From contig DFOV01000255.1 in NCBI GenBank assembly GCA_002376965.1, positions 1 to 5,505 of the forward strand: a stretch of DNA of 5,505 bases, given 5' to 3'. The notes below the pieces were generated by a model. That model saw only the letters and a list, made by a program, of their open reading frames with translations. It ran no database searches and had not been told where the DNA came from. Shown here piece after piece: positions 1-5,505 of this stretch; position 1 is the first letter of the stretch; each line of letters starts with the position of its first letter. The position numbers and the translations under genes were made by a program. The DNA is from Gammaproteobacteria bacterium UBA3532 (GTDB lineage Bacteria; Pseudomonadota; Gammaproteobacteria; Enterobacterales; UBA3532).

Positions 1-1
1 C

Positions 2-574
2 GGCAGCGACGATCTGTTGTGGTATCAATCATCAACCGGCACCATGTGGCTCTATCAAATGGATGGACTGGTCGTTAGCGCCAGTAAAAAAGTCGCAACC
101 GTCAGCACCGATTGGCGCATCGACGGCGTTGGCGATATCAGCGGCGATGGCAAGGCCGATATCCTGTGGAGGCATATCAGTTCTGGCATGTTATGGGTTT
201 ATGAAATGAATGGCCCTGTTATCAGCAATAACTTCAGCATAGCCACCGTCGGGCTGGAATAGCAAATCGCTGCTTTGGCCGATCTTACCGGCAATGGCTC
301 CGCTGATATTGTCTGGCGAAACCAGCAAAACTGCCAAAACTGGCTCTACGCCATGCGCCAATCAACCATCGAAAACAGCGCCGCTATCAACCGCGTCTCG
401 GATCTAAACTGGCAAATCGCCCAAGCCGCGGATTTCGACGGCGACGGCAGAGCCGATCTACTATGGCGCAACGCAACCACGGGTGCCAACGCGGTGTACT
501 TGATGCAAGGGCACCAGATTGAGCTGATTCAGGGGATAAACTCAGTACCTGTTGAGTGGCGGGTGGTTCGGTAG
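2..574 (+). pseudogene. FG-GAP/VCBS-like repeat protein, C-terminal part, interrupted by an in-frame TAG
   Basis: The reading frame is open from the left edge, so the gene starts outside the window. It encodes repeats of about 49 residues, each with a Trp, a calcium-loop-like D-x-[SDT]-G-[DN]-G-x-A-D segment, an aliphatic-W-R turn and an aromatic-rich W-[LV]-Y-x-M strand. Three loops are visible (DISGDGKAD, DLTGNGSAD, DFDGDGRAD), which is typical of FG-GAP/VCBS beta-propeller blades in large secreted or surface proteins. A TAG at 260-262 interrupts the frame. Reading continues in the same frame to a TAG at 572-574, and the repeat pattern is unbroken across the stop, so this is a nonsense mutation and not a gene boundary. 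Conserved Trp codons lie at 113, 410 and 557, and the stop takes the place of the one expected at 260. Termination there would remove about 104 C-terminal residues. Substrate and exact role are unknown. A sequencing error or amber suppression is the alternative. Confidence 0.8.
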
Positions 575-591
575 GGTAGATGTAAATGTAG

Positions 592-630
592 AAAAGCCGG
601 ATAGTGAGTGGTATCCGGCTCTTTCTTTCT
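592..630. terminator. Bidirectional intrinsic terminator between convergent genes
   Basis: A perfect 9-bp stem (AGCCGGATA at 595-603 with TATCCGGCT at 612-620) encloses an 8-nt loop. On the + strand it is followed by CTTTCTTTCT. On the - strand it is followed by TTTTCTACATTT. It lies 18 bp after the stop of the repeat protein and about 80 bp beyond the stop of the - strand gene ending at 700, so it can serve both convergent transcripts. Confidence 0.85.
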
Positions 631-699
631 ACGCGGGTCTAATTCGGTTTACTTCGGTGCGTCTTCACCTTTGATAAAGGTACCAGAATATATCCACAA

Positions 700-1173
700 T
701 TATATTTCTTTTCCCCAAGCCAAACAGCCACCCATGCAGCACTCAACCCCTTCGTTTGCTCTAGATATGTAATCTTCTGGTATGAACGAGACTAGTGAAT
801 CGCCTTCTACGCCGAGCCAAAATTCGGGTGGAGGGCTATCGTCTGAATCAAAAAATGAGGAAGAAGCCAACTCGCTAACCCCATCATACATAGTGCTTGA
901 AGGGAAAAAGGTTAAAAATCGTCCATGTACTGTCAATAAACGTCTAGGACCATGTAAGAGATCATGCCTTTGTTGTATTACCGAATAAACGTGGTTGAAA
1001 TATTTCTGCATACAGTCATCACTACTCCCACTATTTTTGAATATTCTGTACAAAGCGCCTTTATCACAAAGACGCCACAAGCGGTTTGTATGGAGTACTG
1101 TATTTGTATAGTAATTTGTTAGGTCAAGCATTGTGAGAAAATTGCCAGAGTGTTCTGAAGCCCAGTTATTCAT
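700..1173 (-). CDS. Hypothetical protein, 157 aa, last gene of the orphan toxin/immunity island
   Basis: I do not recognise this protein. It has 157 residues, no obvious signal peptide and no membrane segment. The N-terminal half is basic and aromatic (NYYTNTVL, RLWRL, ALYRIF). The middle has a Ser/Asp-rich stretch (residues 101-113, ending DSPPP). The C-terminus has a small cysteine cluster, ECCMGGC at residues 144-150. The chosen ATG at 1173 is preceded by a modest purine-rich AGGCGAG about 10 nt upstream; Met15 is an alternative start without a better ribosome site. It follows the presumed Rhs immunity gene on the same strand after a 98-bp gap, and is the last gene before the shared terminator. 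Position and size suggest an accessory or second immunity protein; that is inference only. The overlapping + strand frame at 782-988 is taken as its shadow. Confidence 0.55.
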   Translation of the reverse strand: MNNWASEHSGNFLTMLDLTNYYTNTVLHTNRLWRLCDKGALYRIFKNSGSSDDCMQKYFNHVYSVIQQRHDLLHGPRRLLTVHGRFLTFFPSSTMYDGVSELASSSFFDSDDSPPPEFWLGVEGDSLVSFIPEDYISRANEGVECCMGGCLAWGKEI

Positions 1174-1271
1174 TGCTTTTTACTCGCCTAGAATTAACTT
1201 TAATAAAAAGAGTGGGTGTCCTGTTTTATTTGTTATTTGCCTGTTTTATCAGCGTGTACTGTTGAATGCAG

Positions 1272-1610
1272 TTATTCTGCTAGCCAATCAGGTTGCGGCC
1301 TACCGTGATTGCTCCAGCCCCAATCTTTTAATAGCTCTATGTAATTTGAGAGTTCAAACACCTCCCCAGGCAAGGGATCTTCAATAATAGATATGCCGTA
1401 TCCTAGAGTAGAAAGCTCAATATAGTAGGGTGCTACAATTTCATAGTCGCTAAAGAGCAGCATTCCTCTTTTAGCGCCAAATTGCGGTAATAATATGCTT
1501 GCTTCAACCATACTTCCGTCTTTCATCTCTATTTTAGGAAGAATGCATGCTCTTATATCTAACTCCGATATAGCCGCATTCCAATATCTAAAAAAAAGAG
1601 TGTCGTGCAT
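1272..1610 (-). CDS. Presumed immunity protein for the adjacent Rhs toxin tip, 112 aa
   Basis: This small soluble protein of 112 residues starts 17 bp after the stop of the Rhs tip gene, on the same strand. That is the standard place and size for an immunity protein in Rhs and other polymorphic toxin systems, where it binds and blocks the tip in the cytoplasm of the producer and its kin. The ATG at 1610 has a good ribosome site, TGGTGA, 4 nt upstream, so it can be translated on its own. The sequence shows alternating hydrophobic strands in the middle (ASILLPQF, MLLFSDYEIVAPYYIEL, YGISIIED) and an aromatic tail, LKDWGWSNHGRPQPDWLAE at 94-112. I cannot name its family with certainty. The role is inferred from position, and pairing with the tip is likely but unproven. 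Confidence 0.7.
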   Translation of the reverse strand: MHDTLFFRYWNAAISELDIRACILPKIEMKDGSMVEASILLPQFGAKRGMLLFSDYEIVAPYYIELSTLGYGISIIEDPLPGEVFELSNYIELLKDWGWSNHGRPQPDWLAE

Positions 1611-1627
1611 TGTGTCACCAGTAACTT

Positions 1628-2152
1628 TTATGGGTAGTCTAAAATGGGTATATGATCAACAGGCCCAACATGACCATGCGGCTCCTTGCCGTGAGGTCTT
1701 TCTGGGTGGGTTTCTGGTCCCCTAACTTTATTCGAAGGAAAAGGGTCTTTTAATTGTCTATTTAACTCTTTATAGGCGTCCATATCTTTTTTCTTCATGC
1801 CGGATTTTTGATCCTGTTTAGCCATGTCAACCAACGCTTGTTTATCTTCGCTAAATCTTTTGTTGGAATTCCCTTTATTCGGAGGTAGCGAGCCTGGTCT
1901 TTGCCAAGGTTTAACTTGTTTCGGCGTAAATCCGGAGCCTCTAAGGCTGGCATTTGCAAGAGCTGGGCTGGGAGATTTTGACAACCCCTCAGGATCAACC
2001 CAATTAACATGATCAGCGCCAACATAAGCAAATACATTAGTCCCATCGTCCAGCAATATGGGGTCTTTGCTGGTCCAGCGGCCTAACTTAGCGTAGTAGT
2101 CTCTGGCACCAAAACGTACCAAGCCCGTATCTGCGTCGTATAGCCCACCCAC
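1628..2152 (-). CDS. Orphan Rhs C-terminal fragment: end of RHS core plus polymorphic toxin tip, 174 aa
   Basis: Residues 2-57 are the end of an RHS repeat-associated core domain: [19 protein letters not shown], then LGRWTSKDP, then [22 protein letters not shown] is the usual junction beyond which Rhs proteins carry a variable toxic tip. Residues 58-174 form that tip: a Pro/Ser-rich linker, a Lys-rich helical part (about 100-135), and a compact end with His149, His154, His159, His161 and His167 in [21 protein letters not shown] and VDHIPI. Such His-rich ends are common in secreted nuclease toxins, but I do not assign an activity. Intact Rhs proteins are well over 1000 residues, so nearly all of the shell is missing. 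Core homology continues upstream of the first start (a GTG at 2152) as [10 protein letters not shown], to about 2180. No ATG exists in that stretch and the nearest in-frame stop is a TGA at about 2226. The GTG has only a weak GGA in front. This is best read as a displaced, possibly silent tip cassette. The immunity gene follows 17 bp downstream. Confidence 0.85.
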   Translation of the reverse strand: MGGLYDADTGLVRFGARDYYAKLGRWTSKDPILLDDGTNVFAYVGADHVNWVDPEGLSKSPSPALANASLRGSGFTPKQVKPWQRPGSLPPNKGNSNKRFSEDKQALVDMAKQDQKSGMKKKDMDAYKELNRQLKDPFPSNKVRGPETHPERPHGKEPHGHVGPVDHIPILDYP

Positions 2153-2199
2153 GTATCCAAATGGCTGAAAACCCGGGGGGCGGTCAAAGTTTGTTCGCG

Positions 2200-2454
2200 T
2201 TACTCTTCGTTCAGCGTAATACTGTCAATTATTGATTGTAAATCTTTAATTGATCGCGCTCCTTCAAAATGGAAAATCCGGCCGCCTTTTTCGTCTAAAT
2301 ACTCTGGGAATGATGATGAGAAATCCAAATCGAACTCGTCGCTCAGGATGTCATCCAATGCATCAGCATCGCCGTAGTTACTAACTATCAACATTGGCTC
2401 TCCTTCTTTATCGAGTTCAACCAGTAATTTCTTTTTAGTTTCGTAGTCAATCAT
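2200..2454 (-). CDS. Small acidic hypothetical protein, 84 aa, possible orphan immunity protein
   Basis: I do not recognise this family. The protein is soluble and strongly acidic: 12 Asp and 10 Glu against 8 Lys/Arg. Its acidic middle includes [18 protein letters not shown], and it has an amphipathic C-terminal helix ([13 protein letters not shown]). The ATG at 2454 has a weak AGG a few bases upstream, and a G-rich AGAGGGGGGAG lies about 20 nt further up. Its stop at 2200 lies only some 20 bp before Rhs core homology resumes. This fits a cassette boundary, where the preceding tip's immunity gene is followed directly by the next core fragment. Small acidic proteins in this position are often immunity proteins against basic toxins. 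No matching toxin remains upstream, so the function is inferred from context. Confidence 0.6.
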   Translation of the reverse strand: MIDYETKKKLLVELDKEGEPMLIVSNYGDADALDDILSDEFDLDFSSSFPEYLDEKGGRIFHFEGARSIKDLQSIIDSITLNEE

Positions 2455-2567
2455 AGCCTGATTCTCTGAACTTGTGCTCCCCCCTCTGGCAGGGTAGATT
2501 GCCTTATTTTTTAACTGACTGTATTGTCTTTTGGTTTAAAAGTGCTTCAGCATAAATAGGGCTGAGG

Positions 2568-3053
2568 TTAATCAGAGCTTACTTTACTATGAAGTAAAGG
2601 TATATTTTTGCGTTCCAAAATCTCAACTAAGCGAGCAGGTGGTTCGATAAAAATAAAGTAGTCATCATCATACGCTGCCCCAGCTTTAAGACGCCACTGT
2701 TTGAAAAATCTCCAGTTTTTAATTCCTGAGTTTAAAGCAACATCCCAGTCCAGTAGATGTCTTCCCATATAGTCCATAATTACCCGTAAAGTATCTCGGT
2801 TAAACTCCCAGCAATCTTGATTTTGAACATTAGGCGCTGGGTTATAAACGACTAGCTTTTCTAGCGTATGGCTTCCAATATAGTGTGGCCTTAGTGAGTC
2901 AAGTAGCGTACTCTGAACTTGCTGACTCTCTATGCACCCCACACTTTCGAGGTCGAATGAAAAGCTGTCGCAACCAGAATTTAACGCCGTTTCCAGCAGC
3001 CATTTACTTGCCACAAAATCGATGTCCTCGTCAGAAACGGTAATGTATTTCAT
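2568..3053 (-). CDS. Hypothetical protein, 161 aa, in the immunity-like gene cluster
   Basis: The family is not recognised. The start chosen is the ATG at 3053 (MKYITVSDED), because a 12-nt purine run ends 4 nt upstream of it and because the in-frame sequence before it belongs to a different family. A GTG at 3125 would add 24 residues of that DUF4304-like remnant and is less likely. The protein has no signal peptide or membrane segment. Visible features are a Cys at 28 and 40, a Trp- and Phe-rich C-terminal third (NWRFFKQWRLKAG, residues 113-125) and an acidic-aromatic stretch DDDYFIFIEPPARLVEILE (129-147). That last stretch looks like the strand-then-helix end often seen in small immunity and regulatory proteins. 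It lies on the same strand as, and between, other short unrelated genes upstream of the Rhs cassette, so an immunity role is plausible but unproven. Confidence 0.6.
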   Translation of the reverse strand: MKYITVSDEDIDFVASKWLLETALNSGCDSFSFDLESVGCIESQQVQSTLLDSLRPHYIGSHTLEKLVVYNPAPNVQNQDCWEFNRDTLRVIMDYMGRHLLDWDVALNSGIKNWRFFKQWRLKAGAAYDDDYFIFIEPPARLVEILERKNIPLLHSKVSSD

Positions 3054-3203
3054 TGTGCTCTTCTTCTCTGATAGCCTTGCCCGTTTTTTATCCCAACATA
3101 TTTGCCACACTTGTGGATATAGCACACCTAAATTTATCGTAAAATGTACTTCCTCATCATTACTGTACGAACTGGCTTGGAAGTTGATAACTTGGATAAT
3201 GGT
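3054..3203 (-). pseudogene. DUF4304-like gene remnant without start or C-terminal half
   Basis: The stretch between two genes is fully open in one frame for 50 codons and has no ATG start. Its translation includes IIQVINFQASS, then FTINLGVLYPQVW shortly after. These match the signature of DUF4304 proteins, in which an I-Q-x-[IV]-N-x-Q-x-S strand is followed by an FTIN[LI]G strand. The similarity stops near ARLSE, where family members continue with a conserved Cys/Arg segment and a later WW or WY motif. Both the N-terminal part and the C-terminal half are therefore missing. The remnant begins directly after the stop of the gene at 3204 and runs in frame into the gene starting at 3053. The family name rests on motif memory and was not searched. 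Confidence 0.6.
3058..3069 (-). promoter_or_regulatory. Purine-rich ribosome binding site that decides the start at 3053
   Basis: On the - strand the sequence AGAGAAGAAGAG lies 4 nt before the ATG at 3053. It is the only purine run of this length near any candidate start of the 161-aa gene, and it favours this ATG over the GTG at 3125. It is not a perfect Shine-Dalgarno match. Confidence 0.4.
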
Positions 3204-3626
3204 TTACCGGTGTATATCTAGGTCTTGCGATTCCGATAAAACGGGCTGCTTTCTTACTTTCTGCTCGAAGCCTATCGAAGAAAATGTGATGAGTCCAGCG
3301 TCACACTCGATTTCGTAATCCCACTGAGTGAACTTGCGGTTGGGCGTTAATCGTTCATTTCTACGCCGAATATCACTGATAAAAAGAAGGTTGGTGTCGC
3401 TATAATCTACTTCCATCTTGAAATGGGATATATTCTTGAATATCAGATCACAGGGTGAGACCCAAAAACCAACGATCGAACCAGAAGACCTTTCCCACTT
3501 GAATGTGTAGTCAATGTCAAATGCCAGCTGAAAATTCTCATCAGGCAAGGTAATGGAGTAGATTCTGGAGTCATGCCAACCCATTACCTCAAAATCCAAA
3601 CTGGTCCAAATCTCCTGTACTTTCAT
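3204..3626 (-). CDS. Conserved hypothetical protein, 140 aa, immunity-like beta-rich family
   Basis: This soluble 140-residue protein has a pattern I know from unnamed hypothetical proteins often found singly or near polymorphic toxin loci. The pattern is WHDSRIY near the start (17-23), DIDYTFKW (37-44), FWVSPCDLIF (54-63), a central aromatic WDYEIE (102-107), and ITFSSIGFEQ then RKQP towards the end (113-128). Alternating hydrophobic residues imply a mostly beta fold with a few conserved aromatics. The ATG at 3626 is preceded by GGAA about 11 nt upstream. It starts 55 bp after the stop of the helical-repeat protein, with no clear terminator between. The usual C-terminus may be altered: the stop TAA at 3204-3206 is followed, in the same frame, by a DUF4304-like remnant, so a recombination junction probably lies at or just before this stop. 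Function is unknown; immunity is an inference from context. Confidence 0.65.
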   Translation of the reverse strand: MKVQEIWTSLDFEVMGWHDSRIYSITLPDENFQLAFDIDYTFKWERSSGSIVGFWVSPCDLIFKNISHFKMEVDYSDTNLLFISDIRRRNERLTPNRKFTQWDYEIECDAGLITFSSIGFEQKVRKQPVLSESQDLDIHR

Positions 3627-3681
3627 CGCATTTTGTTCCGTTTTTTAAATGTTGCAAGGTTGTGATGTTATTCCGTCCACT

Positions 3682-4236
3682 CTATGTATTGCGCTTCTTC
3701 AGTGCCTGCCGAGCCAGGTTTCTTACTTTTTTAGAATAACCGTTTTCCGACAAAGCTATTAATTGGGGTTTGCTAATCTTTGGGTGGTTAATCAGTGCAA
3801 TCTGAATGTCACGCTCGCCTTTTTCAATGCACCTAGCAAATAGTAAGTCATCTAAGCAGTTATTCTGAAGCTGCCTTTGTAGTCTTATTTGCTCGATATA
3901 AACCTCAATGTGGGGGTATTTATTGCTCACAAAAGCAGCTACATCTTCAAACTGGTGATTGGTCAACTTGCCGCAAGCCATGATTTCCTTAAACGCTCCT
4001 TTGGCCAAATGCCGATCAGGATCGTTTGACAACAATTCACAAACCTCTGCCATATCAATGTGGCAAGCATCCAAATTTTGTAACCAATTATGGATGGCTC
4101 CGAAGCGAAAGTGTTCAGTTGGCTCCGTATCTTGATCTTCCTGATTCAGTTCCTGTTCCACAAGCTGGCTATCAATAATCCCCAGTTCCAGCCATTTTGG
4201 TGTTAAGCCAAGTTTTTTCAGGTGGAGTTCATTCAT
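3682..4236 (-). CDS. Helical-repeat (LRV/HEAT-like) hypothetical protein, 184 aa
   Basis: A soluble, mostly helical protein. The N-terminus has LKKLGLTPKWLELGIID (6-22), followed by an acidic linker and a helical FRFGAIHNWLQNLDA segment (43-57). Two stretches look like degenerate alpha-helical repeats of the LRV or HEAT kind: LLSNDPDRHLAKGAFKEIMA (68-87) and IQIALINHPKISKPQLIALS followed by KKVRNLARQAL (144-179). In both, an N-[DH]-P turn is followed by amphipathic helices. Such repeats usually mediate protein binding. The ATG at 4236 overlaps the stop of the preceding membrane protein by 8 bp (ATGAATGA), which suggests translational coupling. A GTG at 4284 inside the upstream gene is less credible. 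I cannot name a function; partnership with the membrane protein is inferred from the overlap. Confidence 0.7.
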   Translation of the reverse strand: MNELHLKKLGLTPKWLELGIIDSQLVEQELNQEDQDTEPTEHFRFGAIHNWLQNLDACHIDMAEVCELLSNDPDRHLAKGAFKEIMACGKLTNHQFEDVAAFVSNKYPHIEVYIEQIRLQRQLQNNCLDDLLFARCIEKGERDIQIALINHPKISKPQLIALSENGYSKKVRNLARQALKKRNT

Positions 4237-4735
4237 AGGCTTTATGCCTTTTTCGATAGAGTAGATTGCCAGCGACGATGCCACTTATTACCAGAGCGAT
4301 AGAGCCGTAAAGCGACATAACATAAGCGTTTCCAAGCTCAGCCTGAACGGCTGCATTGAGGGCTGGATCTGCTAGTATGTCGAAGGTGTCATACGCAAAA
4401 ATCAATGCTATCAAGCATCCAGGGATATTTGTCCATAAAGACCAGCGGATACCCACTATAAGGGCTGTACTGACGAAAACTGAGATTAGCCAAATACTAA
4501 CTAGGCTTGGCATCTTGTCTGCAACTTCGGCATATCCAGCCACAGGTATCAGCAATCCAAGTGTTAGATATAAGTACCTCATTCGTAAGCTACTCATCTT
4601 CATAATGACGACCATTATTAAAGCGGCTATTCCGGTAGCGACATCAATATACAGGTTTGTAACAGGGAATATTGTCTTTGAAAGTCCAAACCAGATACCT
4701 AGCCCAACCAGCAAAACAGGTAATACTTTCTTCAT
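4229..4735 (-). CDS. Multi-pass inner membrane protein, 168 aa, unknown function
   Basis: A very hydrophobic protein with five or six predicted membrane segments, roughly at residues 4-19, 27-45, 53-69, 77-96, 102-118 and 140-160. It begins with a Lys-Lys start (MKKVLPVLLVGLGIW) and ends in a basic cytoplasmic tail, RKRHKAYE. Short loops carry positive charges (KMSSLRMR, residues 46-53), consistent with an inner membrane protein. It starts 5 bp after the stop of the solute-binding protein; a GGGG stretch about 10-14 nt upstream, just before that stop, may serve as the ribosome site. It overlaps the next gene by 8 bp, so the three genes look co-transcribed. It is too short and lacks the EAA loop expected of an ABC sugar permease, so I do not call it a transporter subunit. 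Confidence 0.75.
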   Translation of the reverse strand: MKKVLPVLLVGLGIWFGLSKTIFPVTNLYIDVATGIAALIMVVIMKMSSLRMRYLYLTLGLLIPVAGYAEVADKMPSLVSIWLISVFVSTALIVGIRWSLWTNIPGCLIALIFAYDTFDILADPALNAAVQAELGNAYVMSLYGSIALVISGIVAGNLLYRKRHKAYE

Positions 4736-4740
4736 GCGCT

Positions 4741-5505
4741 TTACTGCCCCGTTAGTACAATGGCTTCTCCCACTTCCCGCTGCGCTGTATCCAGCGCTTC
4801 TTTTGCAGTCGCTGTGCCCTCAATGGCATTGTCCATCGCTTTGGCTATTGGGTCCCATATAAGGTGTATGTTTGGATGACTAGGTAGTGGTTTTGCTTGT
4901 TTTATTTGATGAAAAAATGCCATGTGATGGCCTGACTCTGATACTTCATCGTAGTCGTAAACCAGCTTGTTGGCTGGGGATTGGTTTCCTTCAAGCGCCA
5001 GGACTTTTCCTGATTCTGGAGACGTTAGGTATTTTACAAACTCAAAGGCTTCGTCTTGGGTTTTTGAGTTCTTCACAAGAAATGCGCCTTCGACGACGTA
5101 CCAAGGTTGCATTGGCTGATTGTTGGCCTCACTGAGGGCTGGCAAGCGACTTATCCCAACGTTAATATCACCGTCTAACTGTTGAACAAAACGTATATCT
5201 GCGATAGCCATCGCCACTTTTCCTTGGTTAAACAGCGAGGCGATTGAGCGCTGATTGAGTGGTGGAGGTAAAATTTGGTGTTGGCGGTGCCAAGTCAATA
5301 AAAGGCGCAATGCGGCTATGTTTTTTGATGAGTTCAGTGAAAAACCTTCGTGAGTGACGATGTTGCCGCCAAAGGCATTTTGTAATATGCCGTGGTAGAT
5401 ATAGTTATCGTAGGGATAGGCCAAGCCATAGTTATTGGCGTATTTGTCGGTATGCAATTTGGCCGCTGCAATCATCTCGTTGCTGTCTTTGGGGGCTTGA
5501 GCAAT
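4741..5505 (-). CDS. Extracellular solute-binding protein, family 1 (sugar-type), C-terminal 254 residues
   Basis: The frame is open to the right edge, so the signal peptide and N-terminal lobe lie outside the window. The visible part resembles the second half of MalE-like, ABC-type sugar-binding proteins (SBP_bac_1). It starts with APKDSNEMIAAAKLHTDKY, equivalent to the P-x-T-W-x-E-L-x-x-A-A-K segment. It continues with YGLAYPYDNYIYHGILQNAF, then a helix near LLLTWHRQ and the typical SLFNQGKVAMAI strand-helix. A GAFLVKNSKTQDEAFEFVKY segment and LTSPESGKV follow, as does a final ALDTAQREVGEAI helix. In this family the protein binds an oligosaccharide or related solute in the periplasm and hands it to an ABC permease. 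No permease or ATPase gene follows: the next gene, 5 bp downstream, is a small membrane protein. The ligand cannot be told from the sequence. Confidence 0.85.
   Translation of the reverse strand: MAQAPKDSNEMIAAAKLHTDKYANNYGLAYPYDNYIYHGILQNAFGGNIVTHEGFSLNSSKNIAALRLLLTWHRQHQILPPPLNQRSIASLFNQGKVAMAIADIRFVQQLDGDINVGISRLPALSEANNQPMQPWYVVEGAFLVKNSKTQDEAFEFVKYLTSPESGKVLALEGNQSPANKLVYDYDEVSESGHHMAFFHQIKQAKPLPSHPNIHLIWDPIAKAMDNAIEGTATAKEALDTAQREVGEAIVLTGQ

Noticed and set aside
667..681. Palindrome ACCTTT-GAT-AAAGGT
   Set aside because: The 6-bp stem is weak and has no T-run on either side; the nearby hairpin at 592-630 already explains termination. It might be a small operator, but nothing else supports that.
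782..988. + strand open frame of 68 codons
   Set aside because: It lies wholly inside the 157-aa gene on the opposite strand, has no good ribosome site, and its low-complexity Ser/Glu content fits a shadow.
1220..1249. Two copies of CCTGTTTTAT, 20 bp apart
   Set aside because: Only two short A/T-rich copies, with no further units or flanking structure; not enough for a repeat array, iteron or operator.
1795..2046. - strand frame of 83 codons in another phase
   Set aside because: It overlaps the Rhs fragment, whose frame encodes clear RHS core motifs; this frame is an out-of-phase shadow.
2541..2567. Possible hairpin plus ACTTTT after the 161-aa gene on the - strand
   Set aside because: Only about five paired bases before a mismatch and a T-run of four; too weak to call a terminator.
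2455..2567. In-frame N-terminal extension of the 84-aa gene
   Set aside because: The frame is open for about 28 codons before the ATG but contains no ATG start and no recognisable motif.
4229..4735. ABC sugar permease subunit
   Set aside because: The position next to a binding protein suggested it, but 168 residues and no EAA loop argue against it.
4356..4862. + strand frame of 168 codons
   Set aside because: It is antisense to the membrane protein and the end of the binding protein, which are far better supported, and it spans their boundary.

Overview
The window looks like chromosomal accessory DNA of a Gram-negative bacterium, probably a gammaproteobacterium. This is inferred from an Rhs core fragment, an FG-GAP/VCBS-type repeat protein and a family 1 solute-binding protein. 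The sequence alone does not fix a genus. Genes run convergently: one broken gene on the + strand at the left edge, and everything else on the - strand. The two meet at a strong bidirectional hairpin terminator at about 592-630.

Left part (1-574, + strand): the 3' end of a large repeat protein with about 49-residue FG-GAP-like units. An in-frame TAG at 260-262 sits exactly where every other visible unit has a conserved Trp, so a single TGG-to-TAG change has probably truncated the protein.

Middle part (700-3626, - strand): a toxin-immunity graveyard or reservoir. In transcription order it holds a 140-aa protein of an unnamed conserved family, a start-less DUF4304-like remnant, an unrecognised 161-aa protein, a very acidic 84-aa protein, an orphan Rhs cassette, and a 157-aa unrecognised protein. 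The Rhs cassette has the last ~56 residues of the Rhs core, ending in DPEGL, then a ~117-residue His-rich toxin tip, followed 17 bp later by its presumed 112-aa immunity gene. No full-length rhs gene lies upstream in the window. The cassette is therefore a displaced tip module, the kind that can recombine into an intact rhs gene elsewhere.

Right part (3682-5505, - strand): a compact operon-like trio. It consists of the C-terminal 254 residues of an extracellular solute-binding protein, a 168-aa multi-pass membrane protein 5 bp downstream, and a 184-aa helical-repeat-like protein whose start overlaps the membrane gene's stop by 8 bp. No ABC permease or ATPase is visible.

The most notable items are the orphan Rhs tip/immunity pair, the fossil DUF4304 segment locked in one reading frame between two other small genes, and the nonsense codon at a conserved repeat Trp.
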